Made by a program: the position numbers and the translations under genes. Below are positions 35,123 through 43,905 of a stretch of 64,000 bases of DNA, one piece after another (position 1 is the stretch's first letter; the number at the start of each line of letters is the position of its first letter). Location: positions 124,001 through 188,000 of the forward strand of contig CAZRTZ010000001.1 of NCBI GenBank assembly GCA_964603155.1, in the 5' to 3' direction. The DNA is from VAUL01 sp964603155 (lineage in GTDB: Bacteria > Desulfobacterota > Desulfuromonadia > Desulfuromonadales > BM103). A model generated the notes under the pieces. That model searched no databases, was not told the DNA's origin, and worked only from the letters and a program-made list of their open reading frames with translations.

Positions 35123-35800
35123 TCAATCGAGAGGATTGCGCCCCGGCAAACGACCCAGGCCTGCCGACAGCTTCTGCTTGTCATCAGGCGCAAGAGAAGC
35201 TGCTTCAAGGTAGCCGTCAAACAGGTTTTCCCAACCATACTCCCTGAGAAAACCTGCATCTTCCTCGTAACGCAGCATATGCCGGAAGTTGCGGAGCCTT
35301 TCCGCGACGGGAAGCGGCCTGTGCCTGATCGCCATATCGGCGACATCTATCAGACCCAGCCTTTGACGATCGGGCATAACAATGATGTTACCAAAATGAA
35401 CGGAGCGGAAATATACCCCGCTTTGATGCAGTTCCGCAATGAAACCGGCAAGCTTTGACAGCAGCGCCGGGCGTTCCTGCGGATTGTCACGCAGCCTGCT
35501 GCGCAGTGTCTCACCGGGGAGGGGTCGATAGGTCACTAGATGGCGATTGACCGCCCCACAGTAGCAGATATCCAGCACCGTGAGCGTAGCAATCGGAATT
35601 TCCGCCAGCCGCCGGGCATTGCGGACGAAGCGCCGGGCGTAGGGGAAAAACAGGGCAGAAGAGAGCCAGCGTTTGCGGCGAAAGATCTTGACAAGATTAC
35701 CGTCTGGCAAAACCAGCACCTTTTCACCGTAGGCATCGCGCTCCAGGACGGTTGACGACGCCAGGATCTGCCGATAGGTCTCAAGATCGATACGTTTCAT
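35123..35800 (-). CDS. LPS-core kinase-like protein, toluene-tolerance type
   Basis: A 225-aa protein of the protein-kinase-like superfamily, similar to the Pseudomonas toluene-tolerance/LPS-core kinase-like group. LPDGNLVKIFRRKRWLSSALFFP matches its N-terminal lobe. At the catalytic loop it reads HQSGVYFRSVHFGNIIV, so the usual HGD is replaced and the Asp position is Ser. LIDVADM retains the metal-binding Asp. It may be inactive as a kinase, or use an altered mechanism. Neighbouring gene 35813 is another family member. Ends 70 bases before the LTA-synthase-like gene. Confidence 0.7.
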   Translation of the reverse strand: MKRIDLETYRQILASSTVLERDAYGEKVLVLPDGNLVKIFRRKRWLSSALFFPYARRFVRNARRLAEIPIATLTVLDICYCGAVNRHLVTYRPLPGETLRSRLRDNPQERPALLSKLAGFIAELHQSGVYFRSVHFGNIIVMPDRQRLGLIDVADMAIRHRPLPVAERLRNFRHMLRYEEDAGFLREYGWENLFDGYLEAASLAPDDKQKLSAGLGRLPGRNPLD

Positions 35801-35812
35801 GGCCCGTCCAGA

Positions 35813-36595
35813 CTAAGCCAGATCCTTGCGTAAACGCGCCAGCAAGGGGCGGCGTAAATCAATAACCGATACCGGCCACCTTTCGGAAACGCCCTGCGCA
35901 TATCCCGACAAGATGCTCCGGAGGCTTGCCGGGCCGAAACGATGGCCATCACGCAGCGTGCGCCGCGCCGTTCTGGTCAAGGCCTCAATCGCATGCTTCT
36001 TTGTAAAGCGCGTCGTCCAAGGCTTGCTGGTCTCGCGATCGATCATGATCAGCCGACCCTGTGATTCTTCACGGATCAGATCCTTGAGACGAACCGGTTG
36101 GAAAAAGCCCCTCGCATGCAGCCTGCCGACCAGATTCCCGACTTCCCGAAGTAGAGCAAGCTGTTCCCGGACCGGCAATGTCACGGCCAAGTCGGCGACA
36201 TCCCGACCACGCACCTCCGAGACGACCAGGAAACCGCAGGTCGGCATGCCAGTGCGCCGGGACTCCCCCCAGGCCACCGACTGCATAACGGCAAAACCTG
36301 CCCGGTCAAGGGCCGACAGCATGTGCAACTCGCGGATCGGACCGCAGTGCGGTCGATGGCCGAGAAACAGTGCCTTCAGGAGCCAGATGAACGGTTCACC
36401 CGACATGCGCTTGAGATAAAAGCACCGGGGTGGCCCCTCCCCGTCGGCGATGGTGAAGCGATAGAGTTTGCGCCGGTCACGCGGGCAACTGACCATCTCC
36501 CCCACAGCACCATGCATCAGCGCGTCGAAGGAAGTTAGGCCGTTGGCTTTGAAAAGCGGTTCGAAATCAGGATTTATATGGAATGAGTTGGACAT
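35813..36595 (-). CDS. LPS kinase-like (RfaP/InaA superfamily) protein
   Basis: A 260-aa protein. The segment around residues 60-110 (CFYLKRMSG, GPIRELHMLSAL) resembles the N-lobe Lys and the alpha-C Glu region. RLHARGFFQPVRLKDLI stands at the catalytic loop without an HGD or HRD, and MIDRETSKPW takes the place of the metal-binding segment. Probable LPS heptose or Kdo kinase relative, but catalysis is uncertain. The spacing of 12 bases to the next kinase-like gene suggests a pair acting together. Confidence 0.6.
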   Translation of the reverse strand: MSNSFHINPDFEPLFKANGLTSFDALMHGAVGEMVSCPRDRRKLYRFTIADGEGPPRCFYLKRMSGEPFIWLLKALFLGHRPHCGPIRELHMLSALDRAGFAVMQSVAWGESRRTGMPTCGFLVVSEVRGRDVADLAVTLPVREQLALLREVGNLVGRLHARGFFQPVRLKDLIREESQGRLIMIDRETSKPWTTRFTKKHAIEALTRTARRTLRDGHRFGPASLRSILSGYAQGVSERWPVSVIDLRRPLLARLRKDLA

Positions 36596-36615
36596 TCGGA
36601 GGCAGGTTCAAAGGA

Positions 36616-36652
36616 GATCGTGATCCGTTATCCGGGAAATATTATGATCGAT
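36616..36652. repeat. CGTGATCCGTTATCC-type degenerate repeat
   Basis: ATCGTGATCCGTTATCCGGG and ATTATGATCGATG fill the 78-base gap between two minus-strand genes. Weaker member of the GTGATNCG family. Confidence 0.4.
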
Positions 36653-36673
36653 GAAAAGCCATGAGCAACTGAT

Positions 36674-37627
36674 TCACCCGTTCATCTTATCGAGTATCGC
36701 GGCGGCGAGCAGGGGGATGTTGATTTCATGGTGGCCGGTGATGGTGTAGCCGCGACCGCCGCCCGAGGTGGGGCGTTTGACCACGTTCTGCAGCGGCCGG
36801 TAGTGCTGAATCATGTCGAAGTTGGCGGTGGAGAAGTTCTCGACGTGGTAGCCGAGATTCTGGGCAATCGACAGCGCCTTGAGGAAGACCTCGGGGAGAA
36901 GAACCGCCGAGCCGACGTTGAGCCAGACGCCACCGCTCAGGTCGGTGACCACCGAAGTCAGCAGACGGAAATCGCGAGCAGACATCTCCCCGGTGACCGC
37001 ACCGTCGAACTCGGGGTGCTGGTGAATGATGTCGGTACCGATGGCGACATGGACGGTGACCGGGATGCCGTTTTCCACACAGGTCGCCAGCAGGCTGTAA
37101 TCCTTATAGGGGTGGTTGTTGTGGATGATGCACCGGCCGATCGCTTCACCAAAGCCCCCCCCTGCTGGCATGGCCGCCTTGAGCGCCCGGTTCATGCCAC
37201 CGCCGGTTTCCTCGGAAAAGCCGAAATCGCCGCTGTGCAGCACCGCACCGACATCCTCGGAGGTGGCACCGATCAGCGAGACTTCAAAATCGTGGATCGC
37301 CGCCGAGCCGTTCAACGCCACGGCGGTGATGACCTTTGCCTCGATCAGTGACTTGAGAACCGGTTGCAGGCCACACTTGATGACGTGCCCCCCCATGGCT
37401 AGCACCACCGGTCGAGCGTTGCGCCGGGCCGTCACCACGGCATCCACCACGCCGCGCAACTGATCGGCACCGAGCACTTTGGGCATCGCCTCGAACAGAC
37501 CGGCCACGGAAAGCCCGGCGTTGGCTGGTTTGGCAAAGTGCTCTGCAACATTGACCTTATTGTCGCGGGAGGCGAGTGGATAGGTACTGATTGCCGACCA
37601 GTCGAGTGTCTTCGTGGGTGTGGTCAT
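36674..37627 (-). CDS. Uncharacterised cytoplasmic protein
   Basis: A 317-aa protein I cannot assign with confidence. No membrane segment or signal peptide. It is Gly-rich with alternating strands and helices, suggesting an alpha/beta nucleotide-binding fold: PVVLAMGGHVIKCGLQPVL, LNGSAAIHDFEVSLIG, SGDFGFSEETGGGMNRAL, HVAIGTDIIHQHPEFDGA and GGVWLNVGSAVLLPEVFLKA are the most conserved-looking parts. A distant likeness to deoxyhypusine-synthase-type folds is possible but unproven, and the lysine motif of that enzyme is not seen. It overlaps the GT39-like gene by four bases, so it is cotranscribed with LPS genes. Confidence 0.6.
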   Translation of the reverse strand: MTTPTKTLDWSAISTYPLASRDNKVNVAEHFAKPANAGLSVAGLFEAMPKVLGADQLRGVVDAVVTARRNARPVVLAMGGHVIKCGLQPVLKSLIEAKVITAVALNGSAAIHDFEVSLIGATSEDVGAVLHSGDFGFSEETGGGMNRALKAAMPAGGGFGEAIGRCIIHNNHPYKDYSLLATCVENGIPVTVHVAIGTDIIHQHPEFDGAVTGEMSARDFRLLTSVVTDLSGGVWLNVGSAVLLPEVFLKALSIAQNLGYHVENFSTANFDMIQHYRPLQNVVKRPTSGGGRGYTITGHHEINIPLLAAAILDKMNG

Positions 37628-39153
37628 TCTGGGAACCTCTTAGAATCCTGGAGTCTGCGGAAGATCAGGGCACCATATTTTTTGTCTACAAAGCGAACCA
37701 GAAGTTCATAGCCCGAAAACTCCGACACAGCATCTATGTTCTTGAGCCTCGCCTCGATCGCAATCAACCCGGGCTGCAGCCGTTTGACCTCACCCCTGAA
37801 GTCTCGGACAAATTCGGCGCGGATGAAATCGTCGCCGCAATCACCGTAGAAAGGGATTTTCTCGCCGTTGGCTATCAGCGTGAGGGAGCGCAGTGACGGT
37901 TGCGCTGACAGCCAAAGACCGGCCTCCCTGGCCGACAACGCCTCCTGGGGAGACATTGCCCGGACCGATTTGACAACCGGAAAGGCGAACAATGCCAGCA
38001 GGATGCAACAAATGCCCCATTTGGGCAGACGGGGCTCAACCACCCCGACCAGTTCCACCAGACCGGTCCCAACCCAAAAACAAAGAAACATGGCAGGGAT
38101 AAAAAGGTAACGTTCGTCGAGAAAATTGGCGTGAATATTATGCAAATATGCCACAACGAGAAAAACGAGAATGATCGTGAGCAGAAACGTATCTCCAAAA
38201 TTCCTTTCACGACGGCATAGCAAACCGTAACAGGCAAGCAGAAAAAAGAGCCACCACATGTCGGCAATCAGAAGCCGCACAAGTCCGAGCAGATAAATCA
38301 GCGCCACGTTTTCCCTGACGATTTGGATGAAGTCGTTTTCCGGCATCGGCCCGATTTCAGCTTGCGCCGCCGTCAAACCCTTATCGATCAGGGGATCATG
38401 CGAGAAGAAATTGCCTTGCGTCATCTTGGTCAGAAAACTTTCTGCCTGAGACACCCTTGAAGACTTACCAGGTGCGTTTCCAAGAAATAAACCGGCAAGA
38501 ATCAAGGTCAGTACCAAGGGAGCAAAAAAACTGCCGGCACATTGACCGAGACGCCCCTTTACCACTCCGGGCCTGAAAAACGCCATAAAAATCAACAGCA
38601 GCGTGGCGGGGATAAATATCACCCCTTCAAATCTTACGGTCGAGGCGACAAGTGAAAGCATGGCGGAAAGAAAAAAATACCATGGCGAACTCGTTTCGAA
38701 TGAACGCCACAGCAGGTAAACAACCCCTGCCGCAACCAACAGAAACAGCGGATCGCGCATGACGCTAGCAGAAAATTTATTGAAAGTCGGGATCACGGCG
38801 AAGACCAGGCAGGACCACATAGCCACCTTCTGGTTGCCGATCTTTGCGAAAAGCAGGTAAAGCGGAAACAGGACCAGTACGGACGAAAAAACCGAGATCA
38901 ATTCGCCGGCAAGGACGAGATCGACGCCCAATCTTCCGAACAGGGAAATCAGCAAGGGATAAAGAAACAGATTGTCACGCTTGAACGCTGTGAAGAAATT
39001 GCCATCCAGAAACTGCTGGGCTTGATTGATGTAACGTGGCCCGTCATTGGATATGACAACGTTACAGGACAGGAGATAAAGTTTAACCAGAAGAAGAACT
39101 ATCGCCAGCGTAAAGATAACGTACAGGGACTTTTCGACTTTGACATTCAGCAC
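37624..39153 (-). CDS. GT39/ArnT-like membrane glycosyltransferase
   Basis: A 509-aa integral membrane protein of the GT-C fold with about 10-12 hydrophobic helices. The first periplasmic loop has NDGPRYINQAQQFLDG, with the acidic residue expected for catalysis. Such enzymes use polyprenyl-phosphate sugars and act in the periplasm on lipid A, core or protein. Donor and acceptor are unknown. A 163-base spacer without visible signals separates it from the fucosyltransferase upstream. Confidence 0.75.
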   Translation of the reverse strand: MLNVKVEKSLYVIFTLAIVLLLVKLYLLSCNVVISNDGPRYINQAQQFLDGNFFTAFKRDNLFLYPLLISLFGRLGVDLVLAGELISVFSSVLVLFPLYLLFAKIGNQKVAMWSCLVFAVIPTFNKFSASVMRDPLFLLVAAGVVYLLWRSFETSSPWYFFLSAMLSLVASTVRFEGVIFIPATLLLIFMAFFRPGVVKGRLGQCAGSFFAPLVLTLILAGLFLGNAPGKSSRVSQAESFLTKMTQGNFFSHDPLIDKGLTAAQAEIGPMPENDFIQIVRENVALIYLLGLVRLLIADMWWLFFLLACYGLLCRRERNFGDTFLLTIILVFLVVAYLHNIHANFLDERYLFIPAMFLCFWVGTGLVELVGVVEPRLPKWGICCILLALFAFPVVKSVRAMSPQEALSAREAGLWLSAQPSLRSLTLIANGEKIPFYGDCGDDFIRAEFVRDFRGEVKRLQPGLIAIEARLKNIDAVSEFSGYELLVRFVDKKYGALIFRRLQDSKRFPE

Positions 39154-39316
39154 GCTTCAACTCCCCTCCCGAAAGCGCGCAAGGCAGGCACTTGCCGGAT
39201 CGAAAAAAAACTTTTCAAGTCTGATCGTCTCGTTCTGCATGCTGGCGGGACAGATTTTATGGCGCGACACCTCCCTGCAGGCCTCTTCAAATCATCGACG
39301 ACGGGTCTGATCGATC

Positions 39317-40198
39317 TCACAGGCGTACCCACCCCGGCGGCATCAATCCCCGATCATCGTATTTGCTGGTGGAAAACCAGCGCTTCGGTGCAACAACAAT
39401 TTTGTCGGGAGAATCATTGAGCCAGGCAGCCCACCATGAGAATCCGCTATTAGCAATAATGTTGTGCTTACAACTTTTCATCAGACGCATATCTTCATGT
39501 CCATGCATGGCATCGTTATGCTCGACGATCGTCATTGGCCATTGCAGAGTCAAATGTTGACGGACCCAGCCCGGATCGTCACTAAAAACGAAGAAGTGCG
39601 GATTTTCGACAAGTCTAGCCACATATCGAGCAGCGCGCTGAAAGTAATCCAGATCACAGTAGCCGTGAACAGCACGAACCTTGGGATTCTCCACATAATC
39701 GCCTCTGCGGACATGGATGCTGACGGAATTGCCACGTGCAATATTCCCCAGGACCGTCAGATTCATCCCATCAGGAGGTTGGCGCCAGGTGAACTCTTGC
39801 CGTATGACCTGCTCAGCATCAGAAAAGTAGCCGGGATTATTCCAGTTGCCGGCCAGATAGATGTCCCCGCGCAGATGAAGGATGGATTGATCGAAATGGA
39901 AATGCTTTTCACGAACGAAACTCCCAGGCCGTCCGGCGCTCCTTCCGAGCAGTTTTTCCAGTAGGGTTTTGCCGCGAACGGTTAATTCGAGAATTTCCTC
40001 GGGAGTTGCGAAATTCTCTACTATATTGAAAACACCGAGCACATACTGTCTGAAATCAACGGAATACGGTTGCCGGTAAGCAGAAAAAGCGGATACATCA
40101 AGCTTGAGTTCAGTCCCGAGATGCCAGGCAAGACGCCGACCCGCGGCATACGGAAACATCTGGTTGGCCAAACCACCACTTAATTTGACGATAACCAT
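39317..40198 (-). CDS. Alpha-1,2-fucosyltransferase (GT11)
   Basis: GT11 enzyme of 293 aa transferring L-fucose from GDP-fucose. MVIVKLSGGLANQMFPYAAG is the family N-terminus, SIHVRRGDY the donor-binding motif I, and FSDDPGWV and NSGFSWWAAWL the later motifs. GDP-fucose would come from gmd, fcl, manC and manB at the end of the cluster. The acceptor is unknown. Confidence 0.9.
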   Translation of the reverse strand: MVIVKLSGGLANQMFPYAAGRRLAWHLGTELKLDVSAFSAYRQPYSVDFRQYVLGVFNIVENFATPEEILELTVRGKTLLEKLLGRSAGRPGSFVREKHFHFDQSILHLRGDIYLAGNWNNPGYFSDAEQVIRQEFTWRQPPDGMNLTVLGNIARGNSVSIHVRRGDYVENPKVRAVHGYCDLDYFQRAARYVARLVENPHFFVFSDDPGWVRQHLTLQWPMTIVEHNDAMHGHEDMRLMKSCKHNIIANSGFSWWAAWLNDSPDKIVVAPKRWFSTSKYDDRGLMPPGWVRL

Positions 40199-40211
40199 GG
40201 TTTAGATATTT

Positions 40212-40895
40212 TCATACTTGCATGACGCGGTTTTTACCAGCGAGCCTATCAATAAGACCAATGAGTCCACGCTTTTTTTTCGCTCTCGGACTCATGACAA
40301 GTTGTTCCGGATCATAAGAAACATCAGCAACTGAGTTGGCCTTTAATATAGTAATTTTCTCAGACCATTCGAATCCCTGAAAAAAATACTCCTTAAACTC
40401 TTTAACTATTGTCGTGTAGCGCATATCGAGAGATTTATAAAAGAAGGCTTGAACAGGTGCAAATTCGTTTAGGCTAGTTTTATTCTTTGGTAGGTAATAG
40501 ATTACATTGTTTTTCATCATCAGTAAGTTCAGATGCGTAGGCATATTATATATGTAATCGTAATATATGGTAGGAAACTCGAGATACCCTTTCCCAGCAA
40601 CCCTCTGCAATTCAGCGACAAATGCTTCACAATCAACTACATGTTCCAGAACATGCGAACATATTACATAATCGAACTCGTTATCAGAAAAAGGAAATCT
40701 ATCCCCGTCGTAGTAGTAGACCGGCTTGTCTGTGACCATTTTGGGCACGCCGCTCCTTTGCATGACCTCTTCAGTCTCGTCGGGAAAAGCCATCTCAAGA
40801 AAGACATCCGAACGCGGGTGCGGCCCGCCACCAGGGCCAACCTCCAGCACCCTGTCTTTAGACGATATGTTAGTTACCCTTTCCGGGAAAAACAT
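40212..40895 (-). CDS. SAM-dependent methyltransferase
   Basis: A 227-aa class I methyltransferase with motif I VLEVGPGGGPHP and DYVICSHVLEHVVD, followed by a strand reading GKGYLEFPTIYYDY. Located between the fucosyltransferase and the 3-amino-sugar aminotransferase, overlapping the latter by one base. Probably methylates a sugar or sugar nucleotide. AT-rich compared with the genes on either side, consistent with separate acquisition. Confidence 0.7.
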   Translation of the reverse strand: MFFPERVTNISSKDRVLEVGPGGGPHPRSDVFLEMAFPDETEEVMQRSGVPKMVTDKPVYYYDGDRFPFSDNEFDYVICSHVLEHVVDCEAFVAELQRVAGKGYLEFPTIYYDYIYNMPTHLNLLMMKNNVIYYLPKNKTSLNEFAPVQAFFYKSLDMRYTTIVKEFKEYFFQGFEWSEKITILKANSVADVSYDPEQLVMSPRAKKKRGLIGLIDRLAGKNRVMQV

Positions 40896-42031
40896 TACGC
40901 ATACTCCGTGGACGTCACTTGATTAATGCGGCAGGAAAGAATCATCTGCAGAGAATTAGCTATATAAATTAGCTGCTGCTTCGACAGATGCGGCCCCATC
41001 GGCAGACTCAGCACCTCATCCGCAAGCTGTTCAGCCAAAGGGAAACTCCCCCGGCCAAAACCAAGCTCGCCGTAGGCTTCCTGTAGGTGCGGTGGAATCG
41101 GATAGTGGATCAGCGTGCCAACCCCCTTTTCTCTCAGTTCCTTTTGTAATCTATCGCGATCAGGGCACCTGACCACAAACAGGTGCCAGACGCTGGTACA
41201 CCCTTCGGCCAAACAAGGCAATTTCAGGCCGGATTCCGCCAGACCCTGCAACAGGCGCAAGGCGACCAGTTCCCGACGCCGGTTCCATTCGTCGAGATGA
41301 CGCAGTTTGACTCTGAGCAGTGCAGCCTGCAGTTCGTCGAGCCGGGAATTCACCCCCTTGACCTCGTTGACATACTTCTGTCGCGAACCATAGTTCCTCA
41401 GGATCCTGATTCTTTCGGCCAACCCGTCATCATTGGTGGTGACTGCACCGCCATCGCCCAACGCTCCGAGGTTCTTCCCCGGATAAAAGCTGAAACCGGC
41501 CGCATCGCCCAAACCACCGACCTTACGGCCATGGCACAGTGCGCCGTGGGCTTGGGCGGCATCTTCGATTACCTTCAGATTATACCGACGGGCAATCGCG
41601 TTGATCCTCGTCATCTCGGCCGCTTGGCCGTAGAGATGTACAGCAAGGATCGCCCGGGTTCGCGGGGTGATTGCCGCCTCGATCCGATCCGGGTCGATAT
41701 TCCAGGTTCGCCAGTCGGGTTCGACCGGCACCGGCACAGCCCCGGTCTGTGAAGCCGCCAGCCAGGTGGCGATATAGGTATTCGAGGGGACGATGACTTC
41801 ATCGCCCGCACCAATATCCATGGCGCGCAGGATCAGGTACAGGGCATCCAGACCGTTGCCGACGCCGATGCAATGACGCACGCTGCAGTACTCGGCGAAC
41901 TCGCGCTCAAAAGCCGCGACCTCTTCGCCAAGTATGTACCATCCCGAGTTCATCACCCGGGAATAGGCGTCGTCGAGTTCCTCTCTCAGTTCGAGATAGG
42001 GTGCGCGTAAATCGAGAAAGGGGATTTTCAC
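40895..42031 (-). CDS. Sugar-nucleotide 3-aminotransferase (DegT/DnrJ/EryC1 family)
   Basis: PLP-dependent aminotransferase of 378 aa, resembling FdtB/QdtB enzymes that aminate C3 of dTDP-3-keto-6-deoxyhexoses. It starts MKIPFLDLRAPYLELREELD; the PLP lysine is in GFSFYPGKNLGALGDGGA and the aspartate in VIEDAAQAHGA. Its neighbour encodes the ketoisomerase and acetyltransferase steps, and rmlA/rmlB supply the precursor. The product would be dTDP-Fuc3NAc or dTDP-Qui3NAc. Confidence 0.85.
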   Translation of the reverse strand: MKIPFLDLRAPYLELREELDDAYSRVMNSGWYILGEEVAAFEREFAEYCSVRHCIGVGNGLDALYLILRAMDIGAGDEVIVPSNTYIATWLAASQTGAVPVPVEPDWRTWNIDPDRIEAAITPRTRAILAVHLYGQAAEMTRINAIARRYNLKVIEDAAQAHGALCHGRKVGGLGDAAGFSFYPGKNLGALGDGGAVTTNDDGLAERIRILRNYGSRQKYVNEVKGVNSRLDELQAALLRVKLRHLDEWNRRRELVALRLLQGLAESGLKLPCLAEGCTSVWHLFVVRCPDRDRLQKELREKGVGTLIHYPIPPHLQEAYGELGFGRGSFPLAEQLADEVLSLPMGPHLSKQQLIYIANSLQMILSCRINQVTSTEYA

Positions 42032-42963
42032 CGAGACACTCCGGAAGCTTCCTTAAGGAATGTTTCGTAGTCCCGGATATAGTCGTCCGGATCGTAGAGG
42101 TCGGAGGCCATCACCAGCAAAACAGCATCCTGCGTATAACGGTACTGTACACTCCATATCAGAGGTGGAATGTGAACGCCTAGCGAAGGCGAAGAAAGCT
42201 GAATTTCATCGGAACGCTGTCCATCGTCAACCAGCACCGAACAGGAGCCCTTGATACAAACCAGGAACTGGTGCAACTGTCGATGAGCGTGCTCCCCCCT
42301 CACCTCCTTGGACGGAACATCAAAAACAACAAAGTAGCGTTTGGGAATAAACGGCAGACCGTCGAGATGCTCGGCATAAGAGAGATTGCCGCGTAGATCG
42401 TGAACGATCGGAAGTTTATGGAGTGTCACTCCAGGGACAGTGCATTCCGGCAGCGGCGACACAACCGGCTTTACCAAAACCTTTTCGGAAACCGACGGGG
42501 TATTGATATAGCCTTTGATTCGAGCAGGGTTGCCGACAACGATTGCGTTGGCAGGGACATCCCTGGTGACAACCGCTCCCGCTCCGACCATGGCATTGCG
42601 ACCTATCGTCACACCGGCCAGGATGGTGGCATTGGCGCCAATTGACGCACCCTGACGTAGAACCGTCTTCGCAAACTGTTCCGGGTAAACCTTGCTGCGC
42701 GGAAACAGGTCATTGGTAAAGGTCGCATTCGGCCCGATAAAGACATCGTCTTCTATCACCAGACCGTCCCAGAGTTGCACTCCGCACTTGACGGTCACCC
42801 GGTCACCGACAACCACGTCATTTTCGACGAAGACATGATCGCAGATATTGCATTCGGCTCCGATCACTGCACTGGGCAACACATGAGCAAAGGCCCAGAT
42901 TCGCGTATCACGACCAATGCGGGATGATTCCACCAAAGCCTGCGGATGTTTGAAATAATCCAT
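42028..42963 (-). CDS. WxcM-type fusion: sugar N-acetyltransferase plus 3,4-ketoisomerase
   Basis: A 311-aa protein with two domains. Residues about 1-165 are a left-handed beta-helix acyltransferase with hexapeptide repeats (VFVENDVVVGDRV, ATILAGVTIGRNAMVGAGAV, VVGNPARIKGY). Residues about 178-300 are a cupin like FdtA (HDLRGNLSYAEHL, PSKEVRGEHAHRQLHQFLVC). It should convert dTDP-4-keto-6-deoxyglucose to the 3-keto sugar and later acetylate the 3-amino product. Overlaps the aminotransferase as ATGA. The fusion resembles Xanthomonas WxcM. Confidence 0.88.
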   Translation of the reverse strand: MDYFKHPQALVESSRIGRDTRIWAFAHVLPSAVIGAECNICDHVFVENDVVVGDRVTVKCGVQLWDGLVIEDDVFIGPNATFTNDLFPRSKVYPEQFAKTVLRQGASIGANATILAGVTIGRNAMVGAGAVVTRDVPANAIVVGNPARIKGYINTPSVSEKVLVKPVVSPLPECTVPGVTLHKLPIVHDLRGNLSYAEHLDGLPFIPKRYFVVFDVPSKEVRGEHAHRQLHQFLVCIKGSCSVLVDDGQRSDEIQLSSPSLGVHIPPLIWSVQYRYTQDAVLLVMASDLYDPDDYIRDYETFLKEASGVSR

Positions 42964-42985
42964 GGGACCAAACCTCTCGGTTGCT

Positions 42986-43894
42986 CTAGGAGTCTTGATA
43001 CCGGAAAAACTTCAAGCGCACCAAATCCACCAGCAGGCGCGGATCCTGCCAGGCCAAACCCCACCCCTGGAAAACCACCTGCCGCTCGTTCGTTGTTCCA
43101 CCACCCTTTTCCAAAAGATATCTCGCGAGCAACAGATACTGCCGGCGCAGGCGATAGCGCAACAGTTTGCGGTACGGAGCGAATTCGGGCACTTCCTCGA
43201 GCAACTTTTTGTAACACAACACCCGGTCAACCCGGGCGCATTGCCGATCGACTCGAGAGGTATTGGATTCGTGCCAACGATAGCAATATAGGGGCTGATC
43301 GACAAAGCCGACTTTCCCTTCACGGAAAAGACGGATCTGCACCTCCAGGTCTTCAACTCGACGATACCGTGGATCAAAACCGCCGATTTTGCGCAGAACA
43401 TCCCTTCTGACCAGCATGGTATGAATCGGCAGATGCAGACCGGCCAGCATTTCCGCCAGCGGATCGGCCGTTGAGAACAGGCGGCGACGCCTTTCGTCAA
43501 GAGTCGCTTCAATCTCCTGGCTTTCGACGTTGAACTGACAACCATCGCCAAAGACGGCAACGTCTTCAGGATGATCGACCAGAAATTTTGCCCGGGCAGA
43601 CAGCGAACCGGGCAAAAGGTAGTCATCGGAGGCAAGCAGGCACAATGCTTCTCCTTGTGCCATGGATGTCAGCTCATTCAGAGTAGCGATCAAACCGCGG
43701 TTCTCGCGCGCCACGAAACGGAAGCCACCACGCCGCTCCTGCAACTCACGGATTAGTTCCGGACTTCCGTCCTTCGAGCCGTCGTCAATGACAATCAGGT
43801 CGATGTCGGACCAATCCTGGTCGAGGACACTCTCAATGGCCTGCACCACGTACTGGCGATGGTTGTAAGAGGGAATGACGACGGAAACCAGCAT
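42986..43894 (-). CDS. GT2 glycosyltransferase
   Basis: GT-A family 2 enzyme of 302 aa. MLVSVVIPSYNHRQYVVQAI opens the nucleotide-binding fold, DLIVIDDGSKDGS follows, and LASDDYLLPG is the DxD-containing motif; RRVEDLEVQIRL lies near the acceptor site. No membrane segment. Lies between gmhA and the WxcM-type gene. Donor and acceptor unknown, perhaps the 3-acetamido sugar. Confidence 0.8.
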   Translation of the reverse strand: MLVSVVIPSYNHRQYVVQAIESVLDQDWSDIDLIVIDDGSKDGSPELIRELQERRGGFRFVARENRGLIATLNELTSMAQGEALCLLASDDYLLPGSLSARAKFLVDHPEDVAVFGDGCQFNVESQEIEATLDERRRRLFSTADPLAEMLAGLHLPIHTMLVRRDVLRKIGGFDPRYRRVEDLEVQIRLFREGKVGFVDQPLYCYRWHESNTSRVDRQCARVDRVLCYKKLLEEVPEFAPYRKLLRYRLRRQYLLLARYLLEKGGGTTNERQVVFQGWGLAWQDPRLLVDLVRLKFFRYQDS

Positions 43895-43905
43895 CTCGAC
43901 AACAC

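Noticed and set aside
39147..39332. Small frame in the gap between the fucosyltransferase and the GT39-like gene
   Set aside because: 61 codons, no recognisable motif, and it overlaps the end of the fucosyltransferase gene.
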